Below are positions 1-6,044 of a stretch of 7,941 bases of DNA, in pieces (position 1 is the stretch's first letter; each line of letters starts with the position of its first letter). The position numbers were made by a program, and so were the translations under genes. This stretch comes from Gracilibacteraceae bacterium (GTDB lineage: Bacteria; Bacillota; Desulfitobacteriia; Desulfitobacteriales; Syntrophobotulaceae): assembly GCA_031274335.1 (NCBI GenBank), contig JAISQG010000104.1, positions 1 to 7,941 of the forward strand, in the 5' to 3' direction. The notes under the pieces are model-generated. The model had not been told where the DNA came from. It saw nothing but the letters and a program-made list of their open reading frames with translations, and searched no databases.

Positions 1-234
1 GCCGTGTCTGAGCCGGCCGACGACCCTCGCGAAGCAGAAGCCGTGTTTGAGCCGGTCGTCGAACCTCGGGAAGCAGAAGCCGTGTTTGAGCCGGTCGACG
101 AACCTCGGGAAGAAGAAGCCGTGTTTGCGCCGGTCGTCGAACCTCGGGAAGAAGAAGCCGTGTTTGCGCAGGTTGCCGAACCTCGGGAAGAAGAAGCCGT
201 ATTTGTGTCGGTCGCCGAACCCCAAGAAGAAGCC
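1..234 (+). repeat. 39-bp in-frame tandem repeat, six units visible
   Basis: Units lie at 1-39, 40-78, 79-117, 118-156, 157-195 and 196-234, each starting with GCC-GTG (GCC-GTA in the last). By hand count, neighbouring units differ at 5, 2, 2, 3 and 9 positions of 39, so the middle units are nearly identical and the outer ones have drifted. That pattern fits recent expansion from the middle of the array. The unit is a whole number of codons, so gain or loss of copies would keep the reading frame. The array reaches the left edge of the window and may continue beyond it. Confidence 0.95.
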
Positions 235-639
235 GAAGGATCGGCGACGCCGGAGGATGATGCTGATTTTGACGACAAAATAATACGGCTGGAACTGCCG
301 TCAACGCAGGAAATCCTTTGGATGGGTCCCTCCGGCGAACCGGCTGCGGAGACTGAACCGGAAACCGGCATTTGGCTTGACGCGGCTTCCGAAGGCGATG
401 CTCAGGATACGATTACCTGGCTGGAGACACCCAATGAACCGCTGGACAAAGAAGCGGATGCCATTATAGTTCCCATGTTGCTGGAAACAGACGCTCCGAT
501 GGAAAAACTGACTTTTATTCCCGGCGGATTGGAAGAAACGGCCTCCAGCACAGGTTTGCCGCCTTTTCTGCGCAGCGTGGTTGAAGAAGAAAACGATGAA
601 GAGCTGCTTGATTTTTTCCGCCGCCGCCGGGAAAATTGA
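1..639 (+). CDS. Acidic tandem-repeat protein of unknown function (5' end outside window)
   Basis: I do not recognise this protein and assign no function. The frame is open from base 1, and the repeat pattern (Ala-Val-x-x-x-x-x-x-Pro-Arg/Gln-Glu) is already in register there. The GTG at 4 is therefore most likely an internal valine codon, with the real start upstream. Counting from base 1, residues 1-78 are six 13-residue repeats of the type AVFEPVVEPREEE. Residues about 79-100 are a Glu/Asp-rich linker. Residues about 92-185 contain spaced hydrophobic patches with Trp at 107, 125 and 140. The tail, LPPFLRSVVEEENDEE followed by LLDFFRRRREN, changes from acidic to a four-arginine run. The visible part has three lysines and no cysteine or histidine, so it looks strongly acidic and largely disordered. 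No signal peptide or membrane segment is visible, but the N-terminus is missing. It converges on the flagellar unit and ends six bases from the deacylase stop, so it is probably not part of that operon. Confidence 0.7.
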   Translation, partial: AVSEPADDPREAEAVFEPVVEPREAEAVFEPVDEPREEEAVFAPVVEPREEEAVFAQVAEPREEEAVFVSVAEPQEEAEGSATPEDDADFDDKIIRLELPSTQEILWMGPSGEPAAETEPETGIWLDAASEGDAQDTITWLETPNEPLDKEADAIIVPMLLETDAPMEKLTFIPGGLEETASSTGLPPFLRSVVEEENDEELLDFFRRRREN

Positions 640-645
640 CCATGA

Positions 646-1113
646 CTATGGCAGCCGGCAAACATCCACCCATCGCTTGATGGCGGCGTAGCGTTCCAGT
701 TCCTCCGGCCTCAGTTCTATTGCGCTGTTGCCGCTGCCGCAGGCCGGAAACACCGTGTCAAACCGCAGCAGCGATTCATCGGCGTAAACATCGACCCCTT
801 CCGGCAGGGCAAAAGGGCATACGCCGCCCACGGCGTGGCCCGTCATGCGCAAAGCATCCTCCGCAGTCAGCATCCGCGCTTTCATTTGAAAAACAGCGCG
901 GAATTTATGGTTGTCTATTTTGACATCCCCGGCTGTCACCAGCAACAAGCAACCGTCTCCGGCGCGCAAAGACAGAGTTTTGGCGATGCGGGCCGGTTCG
1001 ACCCCTAGGGCTTTCGCGGCTAGATCTACCGTCGCGCTGGAAACAGAAAATTGCAAAATTTTTCCGTCTAAGCCGAAAGGCTTTAAGTATTCTTTTACTG
1101 CGGCAATGCTCAT
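646..1113 (-). CDS. YbaK/ProX-family aminoacyl-tRNA deacylase
   Basis: This 155-residue protein fits the YbaK/EbsC/ProX fold, whose members hydrolyse mischarged aminoacyl-tRNAs (for example Cys- or Ala-tRNA carrying tRNA-Pro) in trans in the cytoplasm. Visible family features are IAKTLSL around residues 43-49, with a lysine at 45 in the place of the conserved family lysine, GDVKIDNHKFR, the glycine-rich GGVCPFALPEG, and FPACGSGNSAIEL followed by the end-of-domain RPEEL. Length is typical of stand-alone members. I chose the ATG at 1113 because it overlaps the csrA stop as ATGA. The TTG at 1119 adds only two residues and has no clear ribosome site. The substrate cannot be told from sequence alone. 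The gene is the last of the minus-strand unit and appears translationally coupled to csrA, an unusual position for a tRNA quality-control enzyme. Confidence 0.88.
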   Translation of the reverse strand: MSIAAVKEYLKPFGLDGKILQFSVSSATVDLAAKALGVEPARIAKTLSLRAGDGCLLLVTAGDVKIDNHKFRAVFQMKARMLTAEDALRMTGHAVGGVCPFALPEGVDVYADESLLRFDTVFPACGSGNSAIELRPEELERYAAIKRWVDVCRLP

Positions 1114-1349
1114 GGGCAATTTTTTCGGCTGAGTGCCAGGTCCAGATCTCTGAGATCGGCGGCCTCAGCCCGTTTGCTGGCCAGGAGGTTTAATTCTCCG
1201 GCTTCATGAAGTTCCCGGCGCAAAACAACCACATCCTTTGGCGCGTTAATCGCGAGCCGCACTCGTTCGCCCGTGATTTCCGCCACGATAACCTCGATGT
1301 TGCCGTTAATGATCAGCGCCTCGTTTTTCTTCCTCCCGATGACCAGCAT
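1110..1349 (-). CDS. csrA: Carbon storage / translational regulator CsrA
   Basis: CsrA is a small dimeric RNA-binding protein that binds GGA motifs near ribosome sites. In Bacillus it represses translation of flagellin (hag) until FliW removes it. The 79-residue product starts MLVIGRKKNEALIING and contains the hallmark RLAINAPKDVVVLRREL at residues 31-47. Arg6, Lys7 and Arg44 occupy the usual RNA-contacting positions. Position 5 is Gly, where Thr or Ser is usual. About 30 residues follow the core, longer than in the 61-residue E. coli protein and comparable to FliW-responsive Bacillus-type CsrA. The ATG overlaps the fliW stop by one base (TAATG), and GAGGAAG lies seven bases upstream inside fliW. 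The downstream deacylase overlaps its stop, so fliW, csrA and the deacylase are probably translated in a coupled manner. Confidence 0.97.
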   Translation of the reverse strand: MLVIGRKKNEALIINGNIEVIVAEITGERVRLAINAPKDVVVLRRELHEAGELNLLASKRAEAADLRDLDLALSRKNCP

Positions 1350-1828
1350 TATGTCACTTCCTCAGAAGCAAATATCCGATACTGCATCGGATATTGCGGG
1401 TTCTCTAAAATAACCTGCGCCGCGCGCCGGTTTTTTGTATTGATGACGATCGGGCATAGCAGATTGACGACCGTGTTTTGAATGGGCCGGGAAACAACCG
1501 CTATGACAAAATAGCGCAAATCGGCTTCATCGGCGCATCCCAGATCTTTTTTCTCCTGCTCCGGCAGAACGGGGCTGTAATCGGGCAGGAAACAAAACGG
1601 ATCCATTATCGTGAAACTGACGGTGCCTGATACGCTTTGCAAGCATTTGATCGGGCTGTCCGGAGCGGCAAATTCATAATTAATAATGACAAAATCCCGC
1701 TCATCCTCAAAAGCAAACAATCCGCCCGCAAAATGCAGGATGCTGTCCCGTTTTACCTCGATTTCGCCGTAATCAGCGGTTTTGATCTGTATTGTCTCTG
1801 CCAGGGCATCCGTATCCGCGCCTCTCAC
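1349..1828 (-). CDS. fliW: Flagellar assembly factor FliW
   Basis: FliW is a cytoplasmic protein that binds flagellin and, when flagellin is exported, binds CsrA instead and frees flagellin mRNA for translation. The 159-residue product carries the family motifs: YGEIEV (20-25), HFAGGLFAFE (32-41), LQS (63-65), DPFCFLPDY (76-84) and the most diagnostic stretch NLLCPIVINTKNR (122-134). The GTG start at 1828 is chosen because it overlaps the preceding stop as GTGA and has GGAGG seven bases upstream. It gives about ten residues before the usual family beginning, and no better start lies downstream. Direct adjacency with csrA is the standard Bacillota arrangement and supports the partner-switch role. 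All expected core motifs are present. Confidence 0.96.
   Translation of the reverse strand: MRGADTDALAETIQIKTADYGEIEVKRDSILHFAGGLFAFEDERDFVIINYEFAAPDSPIKCLQSVSGTVSFTIMDPFCFLPDYSPVLPEQEKKDLGCADEADLRYFVIAVVSRPIQNTVVNLLCPIVINTKNRRAAQVILENPQYPMQYRIFASEEVT
1357..1363 (-). promoter_or_regulatory. csrA ribosome binding site inside the end of fliW
   Basis: On the minus strand GAGGAAG lies seven bases before the csrA ATG and within the last codons of fliW. It fixes the csrA start. It also contains the GGA core that CsrA recognises, so autoregulation is possible, but almost every ribosome site here contains GGA and this alone is not evidence for it. Confidence 0.7.
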
Positions 1829-2433
1829 GCCCAGGCCTCCAGATTGCCACCCGGAGCCGCGCTCGGCGGCACATACACGGGTTCGCCGAGATATTCTATC
1901 ACCACTTTGCTGTACTGCTCCACTTCTATTTCGATATCGCCCGGTATAAACTGCAATTCCGGCCGATTTTGCGTGCGCCAGTCAAAATTGAGCTTATCCA
2001 TTTCATAGGACATGGATAATTCCGGCGGATCCCAGGAAATATCCGGCCCGGTAGCCGGGATAAAAGCCATTTGCATATTCGGCAGGCTGTAGTCGATGCT
2101 GCGCGCGGCCAGCGCCGGAATCGTGTTTTCCTTGATTTGGATGTCCATCATAAAATTGCCGTCCTCGGCGATGCGGCCCACCCCGTCGTAACCGAGGCGC
2201 ACTCCGCGTTTCGCCGCCTCGGAAACAGCCCGGTACACCGTTTTCAACCCCGTGCTGGCCCTGGATTCTGAACTGTCGATATGCAGTTTGATTGGATCGC
2301 TGGTGATCGTAAATCCGCCCCTGTCCCGTGTAACGTCCACGCTGGCTTCCGTCTGCGAGACTTCCAGTTTCGCGTACTGGACATTCACGGCCAAAGTCAC
2401 CGGAATGGTCTGTATCTTCAGCAGCGGTTGCAT
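1825..2433 (-). CDS. DUF6470 family protein (YviE-like)
   Basis: This 202-residue protein matches the DUF6470/YviE family, found between flgL and fliW in many Bacillota; its function is not established. The N-terminal half shows the short alternating-hydrophobic segments seen in the family: LLKIQTIPVTLAV, KLEVSQTEASVDV, FTITSDPIKLHIDSSESRAS. A helical stretch follows, LKTVYRAVSEAAKRG (63-77). The C-terminal half returns to similar strands, including PELSMSYEMDKLNFDW (137-152) and GDIEIEVEQYSKVVIEYLG (165-183). No signal peptide or membrane segment is visible, so a cytoplasmic location is likely. AGGAGG lies seven bases before the ATG. The gene starts 35 bp after flgL and its stop overlaps the fliW start. 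The recognition rests on both the sequence pattern and the position; a role in flagellar assembly is inference from context. Confidence 0.88.
   Translation of the reverse strand: MQPLLKIQTIPVTLAVNVQYAKLEVSQTEASVDVTRDRGGFTITSDPIKLHIDSSESRASTGLKTVYRAVSEAAKRGVRLGYDGVGRIAEDGNFMMDIQIKENTIPALAARSIDYSLPNMQMAFIPATGPDISWDPPELSMSYEMDKLNFDWRTQNRPELQFIPGDIEIEVEQYSKVVIEYLGEPVYVPPSAAPGGNLEAWA
1836..1840 (-). promoter_or_regulatory. fliW ribosome binding site supporting the GTG start
   Basis: GGAGG on the minus strand sits seven bases before the GTG at 1828, inside the last codons of the upstream DUF6470 gene. It decides the non-ATG start of fliW. Confidence 0.75.
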
Positions 2434-2468
2434 ATCAATCCCTCCTTTTCCCTTTATTTCTTGTTTTA

Positions 2469-3473
2469 TCAGCTCAGGTAATCAAGCAAAGAAGGCTGCA
2501 GAATCTGCTGGCCGATAGCCAGGGCTGACCGATAGGCAAACTCCTGCCATTTCCAGTCTGTTACCGCCTTTGCCGGATCCACTGTTTCCACGTAATTCTG
2601 CTTTTCCGCTGTTGCGAGCAAGCTGTTTTCAACCCGGTTTAACGTATAATTCACTGTCTGGGATTTGGCCGCCATGTCTGTGACATTGGTCAGAAAGTTC
2701 TTGTGCACCTCGTTGAATTTATCGAGATAGGGGCCGAAGGCGGCTTGTGTAAAAGCCGGGTCATCCAAAGCCGTTGAAATGTCTTCCAGTAGATTGTACA
2801 AATTGTTCGTCATCCCGGCAGCGTCCGTGCCGTAACCGAGAAAACGCGCCGCCGACAGGCTGACGTCAAAGCCGGTTTCGGACTGAGCCGGGTTGATGCC
2901 AAAGCCGAAGTCCACGAGCACCTCCTGCTCCATTAAATCCTGCATGGTGTCGGTGAAAAAGGGCGGATTGGTGTAATATGAAGGATCATCCTCCAGCGGA
3001 TGGCCTTGAAACCGTAGCCGCCCGTCCGCACCGATCGTGAGCGGCGGCGTGCCGGCCTGCGTTCCGCCGAACACATATTGCCCCGTGAACGAAAGATTCA
3101 GGTTCTGCAGGATGGCCTTTTGCGTGGCCTGAATTTCCTCGGCCATAATCGGGCGGTCGCCCGGGCCCCAGGTGCCGTTCGCCGCGCTGACAATCCGGTC
3201 TTTCACCGAATTAAGCATGGTGAGAATATCCTGCAACGCGGTGTCCGCCGTGTCAAGGCGCCCCTGGGCGTTTTCCGCGTTCTTCTTGTAAGACTCCAGC
3301 TTGCTGTATTCCTGCCGCAGCTGAAAGGCCCTGGCCGCGCCGGCGGGATCATCCGCTATGCGCTGGAATTTTCGGGAATTTCCCATAGTTGTAGCCGCGT
3401 CATTCAGGGCCGACTGCGTTTTGTTCAGGTTTATCTGATATGATTTGCCCATCATGACTGATGTGACCCGCAT
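2469..3473 (-). CDS. flgL: Flagellar hook-associated protein 3 FlgL (HAP3)
   Basis: FlgL is the second junction protein between hook and filament, next to the flagellin filament, and is exported through the flagellar secretion channel. The 334-residue product begins with a flagellin-type N-terminal helix, MRVTSVMMGKSYQINLNK, and has IADDPAGAARAF (39-50), equivalent to the SDDP-type motif of the flagellin/HAP3 family. TGQYVFGGTQAG (130-141) is a characteristic FlgL loop before the variable domain. The last residues, including AYRSALAIGQQILQPSLLDYL, form the conserved C-terminal helix that packs against the N-terminal one. Length is close to the usual 300-odd residues. GGAGGTG lies seven bases before the ATG, and the gene begins 31 bp after flgK. 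Having HAP1 directly before HAP3 is the normal order. FlgN is the expected export chaperone for both. Confidence 0.97.
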   Translation of the reverse strand: MRVTSVMMGKSYQINLNKTQSALNDAATTMGNSRKFQRIADDPAGAARAFQLRQEYSKLESYKKNAENAQGRLDTADTALQDILTMLNSVKDRIVSAANGTWGPGDRPIMAEEIQATQKAILQNLNLSFTGQYVFGGTQAGTPPLTIGADGRLRFQGHPLEDDPSYYTNPPFFTDTMQDLMEQEVLVDFGFGINPAQSETGFDVSLSAARFLGYGTDAAGMTNNLYNLLEDISTALDDPAFTQAAFGPYLDKFNEVHKNFLTNVTDMAAKSQTVNYTLNRVENSLLATAEKQNYVETVDPAKAVTDWKWQEFAYRSALAIGQQILQPSLLDYLS

Positions 3474-3504
3474 TAAAATCCACCTCCGTCAGATTCAAAA
3501 TTTT

Positions 3505-5280
3505 TTATCTGCCCACGATGCCCATTCTGTTGACCACCAGATCCAGCATCTCATCCATAGTCGTCAGCATACGGGCGGCCGCGGAATAAGCCTTCTGGAA
3601 CATCAGCATGCCGGCTACTTCCTCGTTTTCATCGACCCCGGAAACCGACTGGCGGTAGGAATCAAGATTTTCCACATTCATTTTATAAGTGGACGACAAA
3701 CTGGAGACGGTGCTCTTGTCAATGCCGAGCGTGACACCCAGATTGGCGTGAAACGAAGTAATTCCTCCCTCGTAGGTCAGCACGGTGCCGCCGGAAACAG
3801 TCGTGCCGTTGAACGGGATGTCTTTGCGGTCAAACAAAGCGATCATGCTCAGGATATTGTCGTTTTCCTCCCCCAGCGGCGATGAAGACACCGTCGTTTC
3901 CAATGCGCCCGCGTCGGCGTTCCAAGCGTCCGACACCTTGATATTGCCGGCCTTCAGGTTAGCGGTTCCTGTGCCGCTGTCGTCTGTAAACAGCAAAGCT
4001 CCGGTGCCTCCGCTGCCGGCTTGGTTGATGGTGTTCATTTCTTTGGCGAATGTTTGCGCGAACACATCAAGCATTTTCTGGTAATAGCGGATGCCGTAAT
4101 TATCCGCCTCCGCCGTGCCGAAAACGCCGTCGCCCGACAGGAGATCCAGATAAGCCCCGACGGAGCCGCTTTTTATCGTCAGATTATTGCTGCCGGTCGT
4201 ATCCGTCGGCAAATTGCCGGTTGCCAGCTGATCCGCCGTCAGGGAAAATTTTTGTCCGTCCAGGGAAACAGGCGGATTGGTGCCCGGCACATACATGTCG
4301 GGCCCCGAGCCGACGCCGGAAAAAGGCGGGTACTCGAGGGTCAGGCGCGGGAGCGCGTCGCCGGAGCTCACGTAGTTGTTGTGGTTGGTGTAGGTTTCCA
4401 GGGTCAGGGTCGCGTAATGGCCGTTGTTTTGCACGAGCGGCAAAAGAACTTTATTGCCCGAGGCATCGTAGCTGACGATGCTGACGGAATATTCTATGCT
4501 GGCGGAAGCGTTCGGATACGGGTCGTTTTCATGCGGCAGGGAATCGCGCATCAGCTTGACCATATCATCAGAATAGGAGGTGGGCGTGTATTCTATGGGC
4601 AAATAGCCCGAAAGCTCGTCCAGGAGATAATTGCGCAAATCCTTCAGCTCATGCGAGGGATTGCCGTAAGTCTCGTCCTTGTGGATCATTTTGTCCAGTT
4701 CGGAAATGCTCTTGATCAGCGTGTTGATTTTACCCACCGTCACGCTGAAATCGTCATACTGCTGGTCATAAATTTTCTGCAGTTCGCGGCTTTGCTCATT
4801 CAGAAGCTGCGTGATTTTGGCGGCGTTGTTGCGGGCGATGACGCTGTAATCCTTGTCGCTGGCCTTGTCGGCGATGTCCTGCAGGCTGTCCAGCAAAACG
4901 AGCAATTGCTCCTGGATGCCGCCGCCGCCTTCCGAAAGGGTTATTTCGTCCAGCACGCGCTCCACATCTTCCAGGCCTGACAGCTTTGTTTCATAATAAC
5001 CGTATTTCGTGTTTTCTTCGCGGTAGCGCATATCGTAACCGGCGTTGCGCAGCTGGCTCGTGTTGAAAACATTCACGCCCTGCCCGATATGAAGCGCCTG
5101 CGGGTTCGCGATATGGGAATAAACGCCAGCGTCGCCGATAGCCAAGAGATCGGCGCGCTGACGCGTATAGCCTTTAGTCAGAATGTTCGTAAGGTTTTGG
5201 GCTGTGACATCCAGGTTGGCCTGGCTGGCGATGATGCCGCTGAGTGAAGTGTACATGCCCTGAAATGTCGCTCTGACCAT
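3505..5280 (-). CDS. flgK: Flagellar hook-associated protein 1 FlgK (HAP1)
   Basis: FlgK is the first hook-filament junction protein, assembled at the hook tip after export. The 591-residue product has the flagellar rod/hook N-terminal motif: MYTSLSGIIASQANLDVTAQ (9-28), then NLTNILTKGYTRQRADL, a variant of the usual NxANxxTxGYSRQ. The C-terminal rod-type motif SGVDENEEVAGMLMFQKAY lies at about 547-565, followed by AAARMLTTMDEMLDLVVNRMG. The middle, about 200-500, is the variable surface-exposed region. The protein is somewhat longer than the roughly 510-550 residues common in Bacillus and E. coli, and the extra length appears to be in this middle region. GGAGG lies nine bases before the ATG. 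It starts 25 bp after flgN, its likely chaperone gene. A long plus-strand open frame opposite this gene is a shadow of its codon bias. Confidence 0.97.
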   Translation of the reverse strand: MVRATFQGMYTSLSGIIASQANLDVTAQNLTNILTKGYTRQRADLLAIGDAGVYSHIANPQALHIGQGVNVFNTSQLRNAGYDMRYREENTKYGYYETKLSGLEDVERVLDEITLSEGGGGIQEQLLVLLDSLQDIADKASDKDYSVIARNNAAKITQLLNEQSRELQKIYDQQYDDFSVTVGKINTLIKSISELDKMIHKDETYGNPSHELKDLRNYLLDELSGYLPIEYTPTSYSDDMVKLMRDSLPHENDPYPNASASIEYSVSIVSYDASGNKVLLPLVQNNGHYATLTLETYTNHNNYVSSGDALPRLTLEYPPFSGVGSGPDMYVPGTNPPVSLDGQKFSLTADQLATGNLPTDTTGSNNLTIKSGSVGAYLDLLSGDGVFGTAEADNYGIRYYQKMLDVFAQTFAKEMNTINQAGSGGTGALLFTDDSGTGTANLKAGNIKVSDAWNADAGALETTVSSSPLGEENDNILSMIALFDRKDIPFNGTTVSGGTVLTYEGGITSFHANLGVTLGIDKSTVSSLSSTYKMNVENLDSYRQSVSGVDENEEVAGMLMFQKAYSAAARMLTTMDEMLDLVVNRMGIVGR

Positions 5281-5305
5281 AAAATATATCCTCCGGTTTT
5301 GTTTA

Positions 5306-5737
5306 TCAGACGGAACGGTTTATGAGTGAACCGCCCGGTGCGGCGCCGTTTTCGCTTAATTCCCTGATCACGCCTTCTATTTGCTTCAGACGTCCGACGA
5401 TCACATCCGCGCTCGTCTGGTTCATGGCCTTCAGGGTTTCCACCGAGCCGCGCAAGCGGCTGTGCAGACGGCGCGCTCTAAGTTTGTCCGCGCCCTCCGC
5501 CGTCTCAGTGATCTCCCGCAGGGTCCGGCCCGGCGCTCCCCAGGCATCCTGGAGTTCTTGCCTTTTTATCTCCAGGCCCTGCGCTTTCATGACGGCCGCC
5601 TCTTCCTGCTTGATGATTCCTTCGAGGAGATGCGGCTTATTTTCGACGATGATCCGCATCTTTTCTTCTTCCAGACGCACCAGTTCTTCGTAGAAGTCGC
5701 AGTAGTTTTCCAAAAAATCCCAATAGTCCTGTGGCAT
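5306..5737 (-). CDS. flgN: Flagellar export chaperone FlgN (YvyG-like)
   Basis: FlgN-type proteins are small helical cytoplasmic chaperones that escort FlgK and FlgL to the export gate. The product is about 143 residues, almost entirely helical, with charged heptad-like stretches such as YEELVRLEEEKMRIIVENK. The C-terminal helix, GRLKQIEGVIRELSENG, is followed by GGSLINRSV, which resembles the ending common in FlgN homologues. Two in-frame ATGs exist. The one at 5743 overlaps the flgM stop as ATGA, but its AGGA would be only one base away. The one at 5737 has that AGGA at seven bases, so I chose it; the alternative adds only Met-Ile. Position between flgM and flgK is the standard Bacillota order. 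Sequence conservation in this family is low, so the call rests strongly on context. Confidence 0.88.
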   Translation of the reverse strand: MPQDYWDFLENYCDFYEELVRLEEEKMRIIVENKPHLLEGIIKQEEAAVMKAQGLEIKRQELQDAWGAPGRTLREITETAEGADKLRARRLHSRLRGSVETLKAMNQTSADVIVGRLKQIEGVIRELSENGAAPGGSLINRSV

Positions 5738-5739
5738 AA

Positions 5740-6018
5740 TCATATCCTGCCGGAGCCGATGCCGGCCCGGCGCAAAATGGCATCCACCACATATTCGCTC
5801 GGCACGGAGTAAGTTCCGCCTTCCACGCGCGCTTTGATGCCGTCCAGGCGCTCCTGTTTTCTGACGGTTTCCAACCTGGCATCTTCGGCGACTTTTTGGG
5901 CGTCAGGCGAAAGCGTCACCTGATCCTGGCGGGTAGCTGTCTTGCCGCCGGACGGCGAACCTTTGTGCTCCGATACTTTTCTCTGATAATACAGAGTGCC
6001 CAGACCCTCGACCTTCAT
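5740..6018 (-). CDS. flgM: Anti-sigma-28 factor FlgM
   Basis: FlgM binds the flagellar sigma factor (sigma-28, SigD/FliA) and is released by export once the hook is complete, which switches on late genes. The 92-residue product has the family layout. There is a short variable N-terminus, then DQVTLSPDAQKVAEDA (32-47), corresponding to the usual D-x-V-x-[IL]-S-x-x-A motif. RLDGIKARVEGGTYSVPSE (57-75) is the well-conserved sigma-binding region, and VVDAIL (77-82) matches the usual IADKLL-type ending. A GAGG lies four bases before the ATG, slightly close, within a longer purine run. It starts 26 bp after the FliT-like gene and its stop overlaps the possible first ATG of flgN. In Bacillus flgM also precedes flgN-flgK-flgL; here fliD, fliS and fliT stand in front of it. 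Confidence 0.93.
   Translation of the reverse strand: MKVEGLGTLYYQRKVSEHKGSPSGGKTATRQDQVTLSPDAQKVAEDARLETVRKQERLDGIKARVEGGTYSVPSEYVVDAILRRAGIGSGRI
5745..5748 (-). promoter_or_regulatory. flgN ribosome binding site (favours the second ATG)
   Basis: AGGA on the minus strand lies seven bases before the ATG at 5737 but only one base before the ATG at 5743. This spacing favours the downstream start. The site is inside the last codons of flgM. Confidence 0.55.
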
Positions 6019-6044
6019 TGTTCCTCACCCTTTATCCAAATTAA

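Noticed and set aside
4..6. GTG as start codon of the repeat protein
   Set aside because: The codon is the valine of a repeat unit that begins at base 1 (Ala-Val in all six units), and the frame is open to the edge, so the gene most likely starts outside the window.
1..234. CRISPR-like array
   Set aside because: Units are directly contiguous with no spacers and are in coding frame.
47..283. Lys/Arg-rich open frame inside the repeat array
   Set aside because: A 39-bp repeat leaves all three frames periodic and open; this one is a frame shadow, and the frame of the acidic protein continues far beyond the array.
614..635. Possible terminator hairpin (TTTTCC and GGAAAA flanking a ten-base loop)
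   Set aside because: The stem is only six pairs, mostly A-T, lies inside the coding region, and neither strand has a T-tract after it.
1117..1119. TTG start for the deacylase
   Set aside because: It adds only two residues, lacks a clear ribosome site, and the ATG at 1113 forms an ATGA overlap with the csrA stop.
3445..3885. Plus-strand open frame opposite the flgK 3' end and flgL 5' end
   Set aside because: It is antisense to two well-supported genes and shows no recognisable protein features.
4021..4980. Long plus-strand open frame (319 codons) opposite flgK
   Set aside because: It lies wholly antisense to a clear flgK, resembles no family I know, and is explained by codon bias of the real gene.
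1357..5300. CsrA target sites inferred from GGA in the leaders of flgL, flgK, DUF6470 and others
   Set aside because: The GGA cores are simply the Shine-Dalgarno sequences; without paired sites in hairpin loops they are not evidence for CsrA control.
6032..6039. Sigma-28-like -10 element (ending GATAA) before flgM
   Set aside because: Only the GATAA part matches, and there is no TAAA-type -35 at the expected distance.
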